Part shown: piece after piece, positions 41,086-50,704 of the stretch | How positions within the stretch are numbered: the first letter of the stretch is position 1 | Layout of the letters: each line of letters begins with the position of its first letter | Source: Buchnera aphidicola (Acyrthosiphon lactucae) | GTDB lineage: Bacteria; Pseudomonadota; Gammaproteobacteria; Enterobacterales; Enterobacteriaceae | Reading direction: 5' to 3' | NCBI RefSeq assembly: GCF_005083565.1 | Contig: NZ_CP034891.1 | Coordinates: 310,001 to 374,000 of the forward strand | DNA length: 64,000 bases | Notes under the pieces: model-generated | Databases searched by the model: none | Seen by the model: the letters and a program-made list of their open reading frames with translations, nothing else | What the model was told of the DNA's origin: nothing | Made by a program: the position numbers and the translations under genes

Positions 41086-42852
41086 ATGCGTACTAAATAT
41101 TGTGGAAATATTCGAATAATTCATGTTAATAAAACAGTAAAATTATGTGGTTGGGTACATAAAATAAGAAATTTTAGTCAATTTATTTTTGTTGACATGA
41201 GAGATTGCACTGGTCTTGTTCAAGTGATTTTTGAATTAAAAAACAAAAAAATTTTTAAAAAAGCTTTAAATTTAAGAAATGAATTTTGTATTCAAGTTTC
41301 TGGTACAGTTAAAAAAAGAGAAGAAAAAAATAAAAATATAAAAATTAGTACTGGAGAGATTGAAATCTTAGCAGATGTATTAAATATTTTAAATGTTTCT
41401 AAGTCATTACCATTAAATTATAAACAAAAAAATAATGATGAATCGAGATTAAAATACCGATATTTAGATTTGCGTTCTTTTAATATTTTAGAAAATCTTA
41501 AAATAAGAAACCAAATAACTTATTTAATAAGAACATTCATGACAAAAAAAAATTTTCTAGATATCGAGACTCCTATTCTTACCAAATCGACACCAGAAGG
41601 TGCTAGAGATTATTTAGTACCTAGTCGAAATCATTATGGAAAATTTTATGCATTACCGCAATCTCCGCAATTATTTAAACAAATGTTAATGATTGCTGGT
41701 ATAGATAGATACTATCAAATAGTAAAATGTTTTCGTGATGAAGATTTACGTTCAGATCGACAACCAGAATTCACACAAATTGATATTGAAGCATCTTTTA
41801 TGAATGCTCAAAAAATTCGTAATTTAGTGGAAAAACTTATAAAAAAAATTTGGTTAAAAATAATAAATTTTAATTTACCAAAGTTTCCTAAAATATCTTT
41901 TTATGAATCAATGAGAAAATATGGATCAGATAAACCTGATTTACGAAATCCCATTGAAATTATTGATGTATCTGATATTTTAAAAGATGAAAAATTTAGA
42001 TTATTTTTTAATTTAGATTCTAAAAAAAATAACCGAATAGCATTATTATGCATTTCTAATGCTACAGATATAAGTCGAAAAAAAATTGATATCTATACTC
42101 AATATATAAAAAAATTTAATGCAAAAAAATTATTTTATATAAAAATAATAGAAAATAATATTAGACATACAAAGATTTATAGTTCTATAAAAAATATTTT
42201 AGATAAAGTTATTTTAAAAAAAATAATAGAAAAAAGCAAAGCTAAAAACGGAGATATATTATTTTTAATTGCTGATGAAGAATATGTTGTAAATAAGTCT
42301 CTTGGTATGCTACGTTTAAAATTAGGAATTGATTTTAATATTACTAAAAAAAATAGTTGGAAACCAGTATGGATAGTTAATTTTCCAATGTTTATGAAAG
42401 ATATTAAAGGAAATTTTTCTTCTACTCATCATCCGTTCACTGCTGTAAAAAATAAGGATATAAAAAAATTAAAAAACTCACCTCAAATCTCTATATCAGA
42501 CAGTTATGATCTTGTAATAAATGGTTATGAAGTTGGTGGAGGTTCAGTACGTATTCATGATGTTAATATGCAAAAGAAAGTATTTGATATTATTGGAATA
42601 AAAAAATCAGTACAAAAAGAAAAATTTGGATTTTTAATAGAAGCATTACAATATGGCGCCCCTCCACATGCAGGAATAGCTTTAGGATTAGATAGAATAG
42701 TTATGCTTTTAACTAATAGTAACAATATTAGAGACGTTATTGCTTTTCCGAAAACAACTTCAGCAAGTTGTTTAATGACTGATTCTCCTAGTATAATAGA
42801 TGGTTCAATATTACAAGAACTAGCTATAAAATTTTCTAAAAATAAATTGTAA
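41086..42852 (+). CDS. aspS: Aspartyl-tRNA synthetase
   Basis: Class IIb synthetase, 588 residues against 590. It has the N-terminal OB-fold anticodon-binding domain, motif 1 near TPILTKSTPEGARDYLVPSR, motif 2 FRDEDLRSDRQPEFTQID, the bacterial GAD insertion domain, and motif 3 GLDRIVMLLT. The insertion domain (about residues 280-420) is the most diverged and Lys-rich part. AAAGAGAA precedes the ATG. It is convergent with znuB over 9 bases. Confidence 0.97.
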   Translation: MRTKYCGNIRIIHVNKTVKLCGWVHKIRNFSQFIFVDMRDCTGLVQVIFELKNKKIFKKALNLRNEFCIQVSGTVKKREEKNKNIKISTGEIEILADVLNILNVSKSLPLNYKQKNNDESRLKYRYLDLRSFNILENLKIRNQITYLIRTFMTKKNFLDIETPILTKSTPEGARDYLVPSRNHYGKFYALPQSPQLFKQMLMIAGIDRYYQIVKCFRDEDLRSDRQPEFTQIDIEASFMNAQKIRNLVEKLIKKIWLKIINFNLPKFPKISFYESMRKYGSDKPDLRNPIEIIDVSDILKDEKFRLFFNLDSKKNNRIALLCISNATDISRKKIDIYTQYIKKFNAKKLFYIKIIENNIRHTKIYSSIKNILDKVILKKIIEKSKAKNGDILFLIADEEYVVNKSLGMLRLKLGIDFNITKKNSWKPVWIVNFPMFMKDIKGNFSSTHHPFTAVKNKDIKKLKNSPQISISDSYDLVINGYEVGGGSVRIHDVNMQKKVFDIIGIKKSVQKEKFGFLIEALQYGAPPHAGIALGLDRIVMLLTNSNNIRDVIAFPKTTSASCLMTDSPSIIDGSILQELAIKFSKNKL

Positions 42853-42861
42853 AAAAATTTT

Positions 42862-43650
42862 TTAATAAAAATATTTTTTTATGTTACTTAATAAACACAA
42901 GAAAGTAGAACATAAAACAACAGATGGACTAGATGGTGTGTTATATAAAACAGATAAAGATATTCCTCCTGTAACAGATAAAATACTTACTATTATAGCA
43001 ATAATAACCATTTTTTCTGGGGAACCTGAAAAATGTTGTGCAGTTGCAGGTGGGATAATTAACAAAGATGTGATCAACAATGCACCTACAAATTTAATTG
43101 CTATAGAAATAGTAAAAGCAGTCATTAACATAATAATTAACCGAGCATAAAAAATATTTACTCCATCTATTTGTGCTAATTCTTCATTAATAGTTGCTGA
43201 TAAAATTAAATTCCAACGAAAAAGTAAAATACTAAGTATTATCATACTACTTATTGAAATAATAATTAAATCATATTTTGTAACAGACAATAAGTCACCA
43301 AATAGATAATTTGTAATATTTATTTTTTTATTAGAAGACATTAAACTAATAAAAACCATTCCTAAAGACAGTGAACTATGTGAGATTATACTTAATAGCG
43401 TTTCTAATGAAACAGGAAATAATTTTTCTAACCATGCTAAAATAATTGCGATTAAACTCATAAGAAAAAATAGAGTATAAAAAGAATTAATATTGAATGC
43501 TACAGATATAGCTATACCGAGTAAAGAAGAATGTGATAAAGTGTCACCAAAAGATGACATACGACGCCAAACTATAAATGAACCTAATGGACCAGTTATT
43601 AAAGCCAGTATAACACCTGCTAACCATCCCGGAAAAATTAGTTCCAACAT
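42862..43650 (-). CDS. znuB: ZnuB, zinc ABC transporter permease
   Basis: Membrane subunit of the high-affinity zinc importer, 262 residues (E. coli 261) with about eight hydrophobic helices. FPGWLAGVILALITGPLGSF, WRRMSSFGDTLSHSSLLG, VGALLITSLLIIPPATA and TPSSPSVVLC are typical. The ATG at 43650 aligns with the family start and has GAAGAG upstream. A TTG at 43668 in the same frame is less likely. It follows znuC, as in E. coli. Confidence 0.95.
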   Translation of the reverse strand: MLELIFPGWLAGVILALITGPLGSFIVWRRMSSFGDTLSHSSLLGIAISVAFNINSFYTLFFLMSLIAIILAWLEKLFPVSLETLLSIISHSSLSLGMVFISLMSSNKKINITNYLFGDLLSVTKYDLIIISISSMIILSILLFRWNLILSATINEELAQIDGVNIFYARLIIMLMTAFTISIAIKFVGALLITSLLIIPPATAQHFSGSPEKMVIIAIIVSILSVTGGISLSVLYNTPSSPSVVLCSTFLCLLSNIKKYFY

Positions 43651-43682
43651 AAAAAAATCACTCTTCAATAACGTTTACACAT

Positions 43683-44399
43683 TTAAAAATTATGAACATG
43701 ATTATGGTCATGATGATAAATTGCTAGTTCTTGTACACGTTTAAATCCAAATATAGAAATAAATTCTAAATTATTGCAAACAGTTTCTGGTGTTCCAGAA
43801 CAACAAATATGATTATTTAAACAAATAACATCATCTGTTTTAGCCATAACAAAATTTAAATCATGAGAAACGATTAAAATAGAACATTTTAACTCGTATC
43901 GAATTGTATTAATTAATTTATATAAAGCTAATTGTCCCATGACATCAAGTCCTTGTGTAGGTTCATCTAAAACTAGAAGATTAGGATTTTTCAATAAAGC
44001 TTTAGCTAAAAGAATTCGTTGTATTTCTCCGCCAGATAATTTTTGTAACTGACAACAAATCAAGGATTCTGCTTTTACACGTTTTAACATTTCTGATATT
44101 TTTATGTTATTTGTTTTTTTAGATAATTTCATAAATCGTTCTACTGTAATAGGCAATAAAGTATTAAGATTTAATTTTTGAGGTACGTAACCAATAGATA
44201 AATTATATGAACGGATAATTGTACCTGAACTAGGTTTTATTAATCCTAAAATAATACGTACTAAAGTAGATTTGCCAGCTCCGTTAGGTCCAATCAAGGT
44301 AAGAACACGATTAGGAATTAAAGATAAAGATATATCAGTAAGAATAGAACGACTGGATAAAGTTACATAAATATTTTTTAATTTTATAAATTCAAACAT
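43683..44399 (-). CDS. znuC: ZnuC, zinc ABC transporter ATPase
   Basis: ATPase of the zinc importer, 238 residues against 251. Walker [10 protein letters not shown], signature [15 protein letters not shown] and Walker [13 protein letters not shown] are intact. The C terminus is His-rich ([11 protein letters not shown]), as in other ZnuC proteins. The periplasmic zinc-binding protein gene znuA, which is divergent from znuC in E. coli, is not present beside it; a gene-free spacer is there instead. Confidence 0.96.
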   Translation of the reverse strand: MFEFIKLKNIYVTLSSRSILTDISLSLIPNRVLTLIGPNGAGKSTLVRIILGLIKPSSGTIIRSYNLSIGYVPQKLNLNTLLPITVERFMKLSKKTNNIKISEMLKRVKAESLICCQLQKLSGGEIQRILLAKALLKNPNLLVLDEPTQGLDVMGQLALYKLINTIRYELKCSILIVSHDLNFVMAKTDDVICLNNHICCSGTPETVCNNLEFISIFGFKRVQELAIYHHDHNHVHNF

Positions 44400-45575
44400 A
44401 ATTTTATGAATTTTTTTTAATCTTAATATTATAAGATATATTTTTTGAGATGAAAATCGATATTATGTTCAAAAATAAACAAAGATATCAATTATAAATA
44501 TATTAATTTTAAATTTTAATCTAATTATAGCTAAAATATTAGAAATTTTAAGATACTCTATGAAAAAAATAAAAAATTAAATATGTTTTCTGGAATTTAT
44601 TATAGAGAGTACTCTTAATATAAATTATATTCCGTAAAAAAAAGCAAGATTTTTTATTAAAAATAAAAAAAATACTAAATTTTCATAAAATTATTTTTGA
44701 TTTTATAAGAAATTTAGAATTTAATTTATTAAAATTACATAAAAATCATTTTTTATATAATTTAAAAGATTAAATAAAAAAGAAAAAAACTAATAAGAAA
44801 ATATAAACATTAATATTATTAAATATAATCAGAATAGATCATTATCACAATAAGTAATATTTATGCGTATTTTAAATATTATAACTAATAGAAATATTAT
44901 CGATATTATTTATAGATAGAATAAATATTGATAATTTTTTTAGATTTTTAGATTTTTATATCTAAAAATTACATGTTTTTTCAAGAAACACTTGATCATA
45001 ATATAATTTAATGAATTAATTGTATTAATTAAAAAATAATTTTTTTAAAATACTCTCTATACAATCTTAAATAAATGAAATTATTTGAATTATTCAATCA
45101 AAATATATTCTAAAAAATTATACGAAATAACCAATTTTGTTATAAGTTATATATTTTAAAAAAATGTAGAATTTATTTGAAATTTAGTTCATGTAAACTT
45201 AACATAATAACTTATTTTAATAATACAATTTTGGAGATAGATTTAACTATACTTTAAGATGTTTTATTTTTACTACTAGTAATAAAAAATTATAAAAGTA
45301 AATTTTTAAAATAGCTAATTATAACATCAGATTAAAAAAAATAATATATTCTTCACTATATATCTTAAAAATATTTAAGTTAAAATTTATACAATTAGTT
45401 AGAAATAAGGAAGAAAATTTTTTCTTAAGTAAAATGTTTATCTACTACTTTATATTTATATTATAAAATAATAACTCTTTAACTAGTTCTCCAAATTTAA
45501 CTTTATACTTTATAAAAAAAAATAAAAAATCAAAAATATGATAAAAAAAGATATTAAAAAAAAATTTTAAAAAAA
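44400..45575. other. 1.18 kb gene-free spacer between znuC and pykA
   Basis: The longest non-coding stretch in the window, very rich in A and T with frequent stops in all frames. In E. coli, znuA, mepM and lpxM lie between znuC and pykA, so this is best read as the eroded remains of those genes. I searched by eye for the zinc-binding motifs of MepM (HxH, GNTGRSTGPHLHY) and ZnuA and found none. A short inverted repeat (ATTTTTAGA / TCTAAAAAT) lies near 44945-44970. I see no RNA gene with usual sequence hallmarks. Confidence 0.75.
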
Positions 45576-47018
45576 TTATACAACTTTTAAAATTCTACTA
45601 GTATTAGTTTTTCCTATTTTTCCCATAATATCACCTTGAGTAATAATAACTAATTCTCCAGTACATAAAAAACCTTGATCACGTAAAAGAATAATTGCTT
45701 CATTAGCCGCTTTAAAACCATTATTCTTACTATTAAAATATATAGGAGTAACACCTCTATAAAGTGTTGATAAATTTAAAGTTTTTTTATTTCTTGACAA
45801 GGCAAAAATAGGTAATCCAGATGTAATTCTAGATGTCATAAGTGCAGTTTTACCTGATTCTGTCATAGTTATAATTGCTGTAATTCCTTTTAAATGATTA
45901 GCGACATACATAGCTGACATAGCAATTGATTCTTCAATATCGTTAAATTGCGCATTCAAACGATGTCTAGATACATTAATACTTGGTACTTTCTCAGCAC
46001 CTTTACAAATTTTAGCCATCTTTATAACAGTTTCAGCTGGATATTTACCAGATGCTGTTTCAGCTGAAAGCATGACTGCATCACTCCCATCTAAAACAGC
46101 ATTAGCTACATCCATCACTTCTGCACGAGTAGGTAATGGATTTATAATCATTGATTCCATCATCTGTGTCGCAGTAATTACTATTCTATTTAATTGTCTA
46201 GCAGTTCTAATTAATTTTTTTTGAATACCAGCTAATTCCGAATCTCCAATTTCTACACCTAAATCCCCTCTTGCTATCATAATTGCATCTGATGATAAAA
46301 CTATATCTTCTATGGAATTTTGATTTATTACAGCTTCTGCACGTTCTATTTTTGCAATAATTTTAGCATCACTTCCATATTTTTTAGCTAATTTTCTTGC
46401 TTTTTTTAAATCATCGCTGCATCGTGGAAAAGATATTGCTAAATAGTCCACATCAATTTCTGATGCAAGAATTATATCTTTTTCATCTTTTTCAGTTAAT
46501 GCGTTTGCAGATAGACCACCACCTAATTTATTAATACCTTTATTATTTGAAAGAATGCCTCCTATAATAACTTTGGTTAATATTTCATAATGATTTGATT
46601 TTAATACTTTTAACTGTATTCTTCCATCATCTAATAATAATATGTCACCTACTTTTAAATCATATGGTAATTGTTTATAATCAATACCTACTCGTTCTTC
46701 AGTTCCATTATTTTCTCCCAGATTTGCATCTAATATAAAAAAGTCATCAATATTTAAAAAAATATTATTATTTTTAAATTTAGAAATTCGAATTTTAGGA
46801 CCTTGTAAATCACCAAGCAATGCAATGTGACAATTCAAATTTGTCATTATTTCTCTAGCTTGATTTGCTCTTAATTTATGTTCATTTTCTGAACCATGAG
46901 AAAAATTGAATCGAAGAACATTTACTCCAGAACGAATTATTTTTTCTAAATTATTATTAATATCTGTAGAAGGTCCTAAAGTAGCTACAATTTTTGTTCT
47001 TCTTAATCGATTTAACAT
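45576..47018 (-). CDS. pykA: Pyruvate kinase II
   Basis: Last glycolytic enzyme, 480 residues, the same as E. coli PykA. Conserved parts are [45 protein letters not shown] with the catalytic Lys, [23 protein letters not shown] and [25 protein letters not shown] (abridged). The C-terminal regulatory domain is complete. AAGGTG precedes the ATG. It diverges from zwf, its ancestral neighbour, with hexR lost between them. Confidence 0.98.
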   Translation of the reverse strand: MLNRLRRTKIVATLGPSTDINNNLEKIIRSGVNVLRFNFSHGSENEHKLRANQAREIMTNLNCHIALLGDLQGPKIRISKFKNNNIFLNIDDFFILDANLGENNGTEERVGIDYKQLPYDLKVGDILLLDDGRIQLKVLKSNHYEILTKVIIGGILSNNKGINKLGGGLSANALTEKDEKDIILASEIDVDYLAISFPRCSDDLKKARKLAKKYGSDAKIIAKIERAEAVINQNSIEDIVLSSDAIMIARGDLGVEIGDSELAGIQKKLIRTARQLNRIVITATQMMESMIINPLPTRAEVMDVANAVLDGSDAVMLSAETASGKYPAETVIKMAKICKGAEKVPSINVSRHRLNAQFNDIEESIAMSAMYVANHLKGITAIITMTESGKTALMTSRITSGLPIFALSRNKKTLNLSTLYRGVTPIYFNSKNNGFKAANEAIILLRDQGFLCTGELVIITQGDIMGKIGKTNTSRILKVV

Positions 47019-47303
47019 AAAAATACACCTTATAAAAAGTTTTTTAAAAAAATATATTTATATAAATATAAGTCAATATGAAATATTTATTTATATTTAT
47101 TAAGTTATTTAGTAAAATTAATAAAAATAATTTTATTTTAGATAATATATGATAAAAAATAAAAAATCTTAAATTATAGTATATTTTAAAAAAATTTTAT
47201 TTATAAATATTAAAGATTTATACAATTTTACGTAAATATTATTACTTAAATTATTGCATTAAAATCTTAAATTTTATATATAAATTTCAAAAAAGAGAAG
47301 ATT

Positions 47304-48779
47304 ATGATCATAGAAACAAATCAAGCGTGCGATTTAGTAATTTTTGGTGCTAAAGGAGATTTAACAAAAAGAAAATTATTACCTGCTTTATATAAATTAG
47401 AAAAATCTAAAAAAATACATGAACACACACGTATAATTGCTGCTGGCCGTGCTAATTGGAATGCACAAGATTATATAAAAATGGTTAAAACAGAAATAAA
47501 AAATTTTTTAAATGAAGAAATTAACGAGTATGTTTGGGAAAAACTTAGTTCTCGTATATTTTTTTGTAATATTGATGTCTATGAACAATTACATTTTTTT
47601 AGATTAAAAAAAATACTGAATCAAAAAAAAAATATAAATATTTATTATTGTGCAGTTCCTCCTAATACGTTAAATTCTATTTTTAAAGGTTTAGGTGATG
47701 CATATTTAAATTCTATTCCATCACGTATAATTTTAGAAAAACCACTAGGAACTTGTTTAGAAACATCAAAAAAAATTAATAATCAAATTGCTAAATATTT
47801 TTTAGAATCACAAATTTTTCGTATTGATCATTATCTTGGAAAAGAATCGATACTTAATCTTCTTGCTTTAAGATTTGCTAATTCATTTTTTTTTCATAAC
47901 TGGAATAATAAAACTATTGATCATATCCAAATTACTGTGGCTGAAGAAGTAGGAATTGAAGATAGATGGAATTATTTTGACATGATAGGACAAATGAGAG
48001 ATATGGTGCAAAACCACATGTTACAAATATTAACAATTCTTACAATGGATCAACCAAAAAACATTACTTCTGAAAGTATTCGACATGAAAAAGTAAAAAT
48101 ATTACGTGCTTTAAATCCTATTAATATGAATAATATAAATAAAAATACTGTTCGAGGACAATATTCCTCCGGATTTATTAAAGGGGAAAAAGTGCCTTCT
48201 TATTTAGAAGAAAACGGTGCAAATAAAAGTAGTCAAACTGAAACTTTTATTGCAATAAAAGTTAGTCTGAACAATAAAAAATGGTTTGGTGTACCATTTT
48301 ATATAAGAACGGGAAAACGTTTAGCACATAAATATTCTGAAATAGTAGTTTATTTTAAAAAAAGCCCTTATAATCTATTTAAAAATTCAAAATTAGAAAT
48401 ATTACAAAATAAATTAATTATACGTTTAGAACCAAATACAAATATTAAATTTGATTTCATAAACAAAATACCAGGATTAGAAAAAGAATATAAACTAGAA
48501 TATTCTCAATTAAAATCTAGTGATTTTTATCAAAAATACTCTAAACATTTAATTGATGCTTATGAAAGATTATTATTTGAAAGTATGAAAGGTATACAAT
48601 CTTTATTTGTTTGTCGTGATGAAGTAGAAGAAGCATGGAAATGGATAGATCCAATTATAGATGGTTGGAAAAATACTAAAAACAATTCTCCTCAATTATA
48701 TACATCTGGAACTTGGGGTCCTAAAAATTCAGATTTAATGCTTGCTAATGATAATCGTTATTGGTATCAATTTCATTAA
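47304..48779 (+). CDS. zwf: Glucose-6-phosphate 1-dehydrogenase
   Basis: NADP-dependent first step of the oxidative pentose phosphate pathway, 491 residues as in E. coli. The NADP-binding FGAKGDLTKRKLLPALY, the substrate and catalytic RIDHYLGKE, and KSSQTETF, FYIRTGKRL and DAYERLLFE are intact. AGAGAAG precedes the ATG. Together with Pgl (13 kb) it can make NADPH and 6-phosphogluconate. Confidence 0.98.
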   Translation: MIIETNQACDLVIFGAKGDLTKRKLLPALYKLEKSKKIHEHTRIIAAGRANWNAQDYIKMVKTEIKNFLNEEINEYVWEKLSSRIFFCNIDVYEQLHFFRLKKILNQKKNINIYYCAVPPNTLNSIFKGLGDAYLNSIPSRIILEKPLGTCLETSKKINNQIAKYFLESQIFRIDHYLGKESILNLLALRFANSFFFHNWNNKTIDHIQITVAEEVGIEDRWNYFDMIGQMRDMVQNHMLQILTILTMDQPKNITSESIRHEKVKILRALNPINMNNINKNTVRGQYSSGFIKGEKVPSYLEENGANKSSQTETFIAIKVSLNNKKWFGVPFYIRTGKRLAHKYSEIVVYFKKSPYNLFKNSKLEILQNKLIIRLEPNTNIKFDFINKIPGLEKEYKLEYSQLKSSDFYQKYSKHLIDAYERLLFESMKGIQSLFVCRDEVEEAWKWIDPIIDGWKNTKNNSPQLYTSGTWGPKNSDLMLANDNRYWYQFH

Positions 48780-48799
48780 AAAAATGTTAAAAAATTTAT

Positions 48800-48831
48800 C
48801 TATCTTGACTTAATTAAGACAACTATGATAG
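48800..48831 (+). terminator. Imperfect hairpin after zwf
   Basis: CTATC / GATAG outer arms and TTGACTT / AAGACAA inner arms (one mismatch) fold over an AATT loop, 21 bases past the zwf stop. There is a four-base bulge and no U run, so this is only a weak terminator candidate. Confidence 0.3.
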
Positions 48832-48959
48832 CTTAAAAATTAATTTTTTAGTATTTTTATAAATAACAAAATAAAAAAATATATATTTAATGTTATAAAA
48901 TATTTAATTTTAAATTTATTTAAAATACTCATTTTGCTAATCGAGGAAGATAATATCTT

Positions 48960-49838
48960 ATGATACGTATTATTCTTTTCTTATTAACTAATTTAGCAGT
49001 TATGTTAATATTTAGTTTGATTCTTTTAATAACAGGTATTCAGTCTAATAGTATTTACAGTTTATTAATTATGTCAGGTTTATTTGGTTTTAGTGGTTCT
49101 ATTTTATCATTAATTTTATCAAAATGGATTGCATTACGATCTGTAAATGGTGAAATTATAACGCATCCCCGAAATGAAATAGAAAAGTGGCTTATTAATA
49201 CTGTTCGAAAACAATCTATTCAAAAAGGTATTATTATGCCTCAAATCGCAGTTTATCATGCAACGGATATTAATGCATTTGCAACAGGTGCACGTCGTAA
49301 TTCTGCTTTAATTGCTGTTTCTACGGGATTATTAGAAAATATGAGTCTTCATGAAGCAGAAGCAGTAATTGCTCACGAAATTAGTCATATTGCAAATGGT
49401 GATATGATTACTATGACTTTAGTTCAAGGTGTCGTTAATACTTTTGTAATTTTTATATCTCGAATGCTTTCACAAATAATAAGCAATCTTATATCAACTA
49501 ATCGAAATGAAAGTAATGTAGAAGAAAAAAATCCATTTATATATTTTTTAATTTCTACATTTTTTGAATTAATTTTTGGTATATTAGCTAGTATTATTAC
49601 TATGTGGTTTTCTAGACATCGTGAATTTTATGCTGATGCTAGTTCTGCCAAAATGGTAGGTCGTGAAAAAATGATTTCTGCTTTAAATCGGTTAAAAACT
49701 AGTCATGAACCTCAAGAATCTGATAATATGATTGCATTTTGTATAAACGGAAAATCTAATTCTTTTTTTAAATTGTTTGCATCTCATCCTTCTTTAGAAA
49801 AGAGAATACAGGCATTACATAATAAAGAATATATGTAA
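48960..49838 (+). CDS. htpX: HtpX, membrane zinc metalloprotease
   Basis: Heat-shock quality-control protease of the inner membrane (M48 family), 292 residues against 293. Two N-terminal membrane helices (about 5-27 and 35-57), the catalytic [13 protein letters not shown] (HEXXH) motif, two further helices and the third ligand Glu in [12 protein letters not shown] are visible. GAGGAAG lies before the ATG. A perfect 16-bp hairpin follows the stop. Confidence 0.97.
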   Translation: MIRIILFLLTNLAVMLIFSLILLITGIQSNSIYSLLIMSGLFGFSGSILSLILSKWIALRSVNGEIITHPRNEIEKWLINTVRKQSIQKGIIMPQIAVYHATDINAFATGARRNSALIAVSTGLLENMSLHEAEAVIAHEISHIANGDMITMTLVQGVVNTFVIFISRMLSQIISNLISTNRNESNVEEKNPFIYFLISTFFELIFGILASIITMWFSRHREFYADASSAKMVGREKMISALNRLKTSHEPQESDNMIAFCINGKSNSFFKLFASHPSLEKRIQALHNKEYM

Positions 49839-49852
49839 TAACAACATACTTC

Positions 49853-49888
49853 TCTTAATAGAAATATATTTTTATATTTCTATTAAGA
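49853..49888 (+). terminator. Perfect 16-bp hairpin after htpX
   Basis: TCTTAATAGAAATATA (49853-49868) pairs fully with TATATTTCTATTAAGA (49873-49888) around TTTT. It starts 15 bases after the htpX stop. What follows is A-rich rather than U-rich, so it may protect the 3' end rather than terminate by itself. Confidence 0.55.
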
Positions 49889-50059
49889 AAATTAAAAATT
49901 TAAATACATAAAAATATTTTTTTTAAATAAATTTAAACTTGCTTTTTTTACATATAATGATATTATATAAAAATATTATGCTTTTGATTATAAATTAAAT
50001 TTTTTTAGGTAAAAATAAGTTACAATCCTGTTTATGCATAGAATATTAAATTTAAAAAA

Positions 50060-50187
50060 GTTTAGAGTAAAGACGTTGAAACAGCTTCTCTTGCCAAATC
50101 TTAAATTCATGCCCTATACAGTAATGTCTCTTTTTTCTCTACAAATTATCAATAAGACTAAAAAATATTCTTAAGGAAAGTTACAAA
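50060..50187 (+). promoter_or_regulatory. Putative 5' leader of cspC
   Basis: About 130 bases before cspC hold more G and C than nearby spacers, including TTGAAACAGCTTCTCTTGCC and ATGTCTCTTTTTTCTCT. AAGGAAAG near 50173 is the ribosome binding site. Cold-shock-family mRNAs in enterobacteria often have long regulated leaders; whether this one is a thermosensor is inference. Confidence 0.4.
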
Positions 50188-50397
50188 ATGGCTAAGATTA
50201 AAGGTCAAGTTAAGTGGTTCAACGAATCTAAAGGTTTTGGTTTTATTACTCCATCAGATGGAAGTAAAGATGTTTTTGTTCATTTTTCTTCAATTCAAGG
50301 AAATGGATTTAAAACATTAACTGAAGGGCAAAATGTTGAATTTGAAATTCAAAATGGGCAAAAAGGTCCCGCTGCAGTAAATGTTTTTTCTGTATAA
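50188..50397 (+). CDS. cspC: Cold-shock-like protein CspC
   Basis: 69-residue single cold-shock domain, an RNA chaperone and transcription antiterminator. RNP1 KGFGFITP and RNP2 VFVHFSSI are present, and the start [18 protein letters not shown] is that of CspC/CspE in E. coli. CspC and CspE differ little; I chose CspC from the neighbour yoaE region and close sequence match, so CspE is possible. Its codons are less A/T-biased than those of neighbours, suggesting high expression. Confidence 0.93.
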   Translation: MAKIKGQVKWFNESKGFGFITPSDGSKDVFVHFSSIQGNGFKTLTEGQNVEFEIQNGQKGPAAVNVFSV

Positions 50398-50425
50398 AAA
50401 CATATGAGTTAATCAAAAAAATTCA

Positions 50426-50466
50426 AAGCCCTCTGTTAAAAAATCAGAGGACTTAATGTTTTTAAA
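50426..50466 (+). terminator. Terminator after cspC
   Basis: CCTCTG (50430-50435) pairs with CAGAGG (50445-50450), extended by three outer pairs around one mismatch, then TGTTTTT follows. It lies 30 bases after the cspC stop. Confidence 0.65.
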
Positions 50467-50674
50467 AATTAAAAATCAAAATAATTAAAAAAATTTTATT
50501 TTCTATTATAAATTTATATTTTAACCTCTAAAAAAATCTATTATTTTACTGTAATTATAAATAAGTAGTAACTTCAAAAATTAATTCTTCAGAAATATTT
50601 TCATCAAATGACCTGTTTTTATCAAAAATATTTTTAATCTTCTAGATATAATAAATCGATACATCCTATTTTTT

Positions 50675-50704
50675 ATGGAGTTTTTTCTGATGGAGTTTTT
50701 TTTA
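50675..50704 (+). repeat. yoaE: Tandem duplication at the yoaE start
   Basis: ATGGAGTTTTTT occurs at 50675 and again, in frame, at 50690. The GGAG of the first copy lies at ribosome-binding distance from the second ATG. Confidence 0.75.

Larger units (their letters stand above)
49839..50187. other. htpX-cspC spacer with conserved-looking cspC leader
   Basis: 349 bases without a gene. It contains the htpX hairpin (49853-49888) and, from about 50060 to 50150, a stretch visibly richer in G+C (about one third) than the A/T flanks. That stretch is probably the transcribed leader of cspC. Confidence 0.6.

Noticed and set aside
43651-43668. TTG start for znuB
   Set aside because: It would place the GAAGAG binding site inside the gene; the ATG at 43650 fits the family N terminus.
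44400-45575. Readable fragments of znuA, mepM or lpxM, or an RNA gene
   Set aside because: I looked for metalloprotease and zinc-binding motifs on the plus strand, where these genes should lie, and found none; no RNA hallmark stood out.
49889-50187. Small ORF like yobF ahead of cspC
   Set aside because: No short frame with start, binding site and YobF-like sequence can be read in the leader.
50467-50674. Riboswitch ahead of the TerC-family gene yoaE
   Set aside because: Manganese riboswitches precede some TerC genes, but the conserved loop motifs of that family are not visible here.
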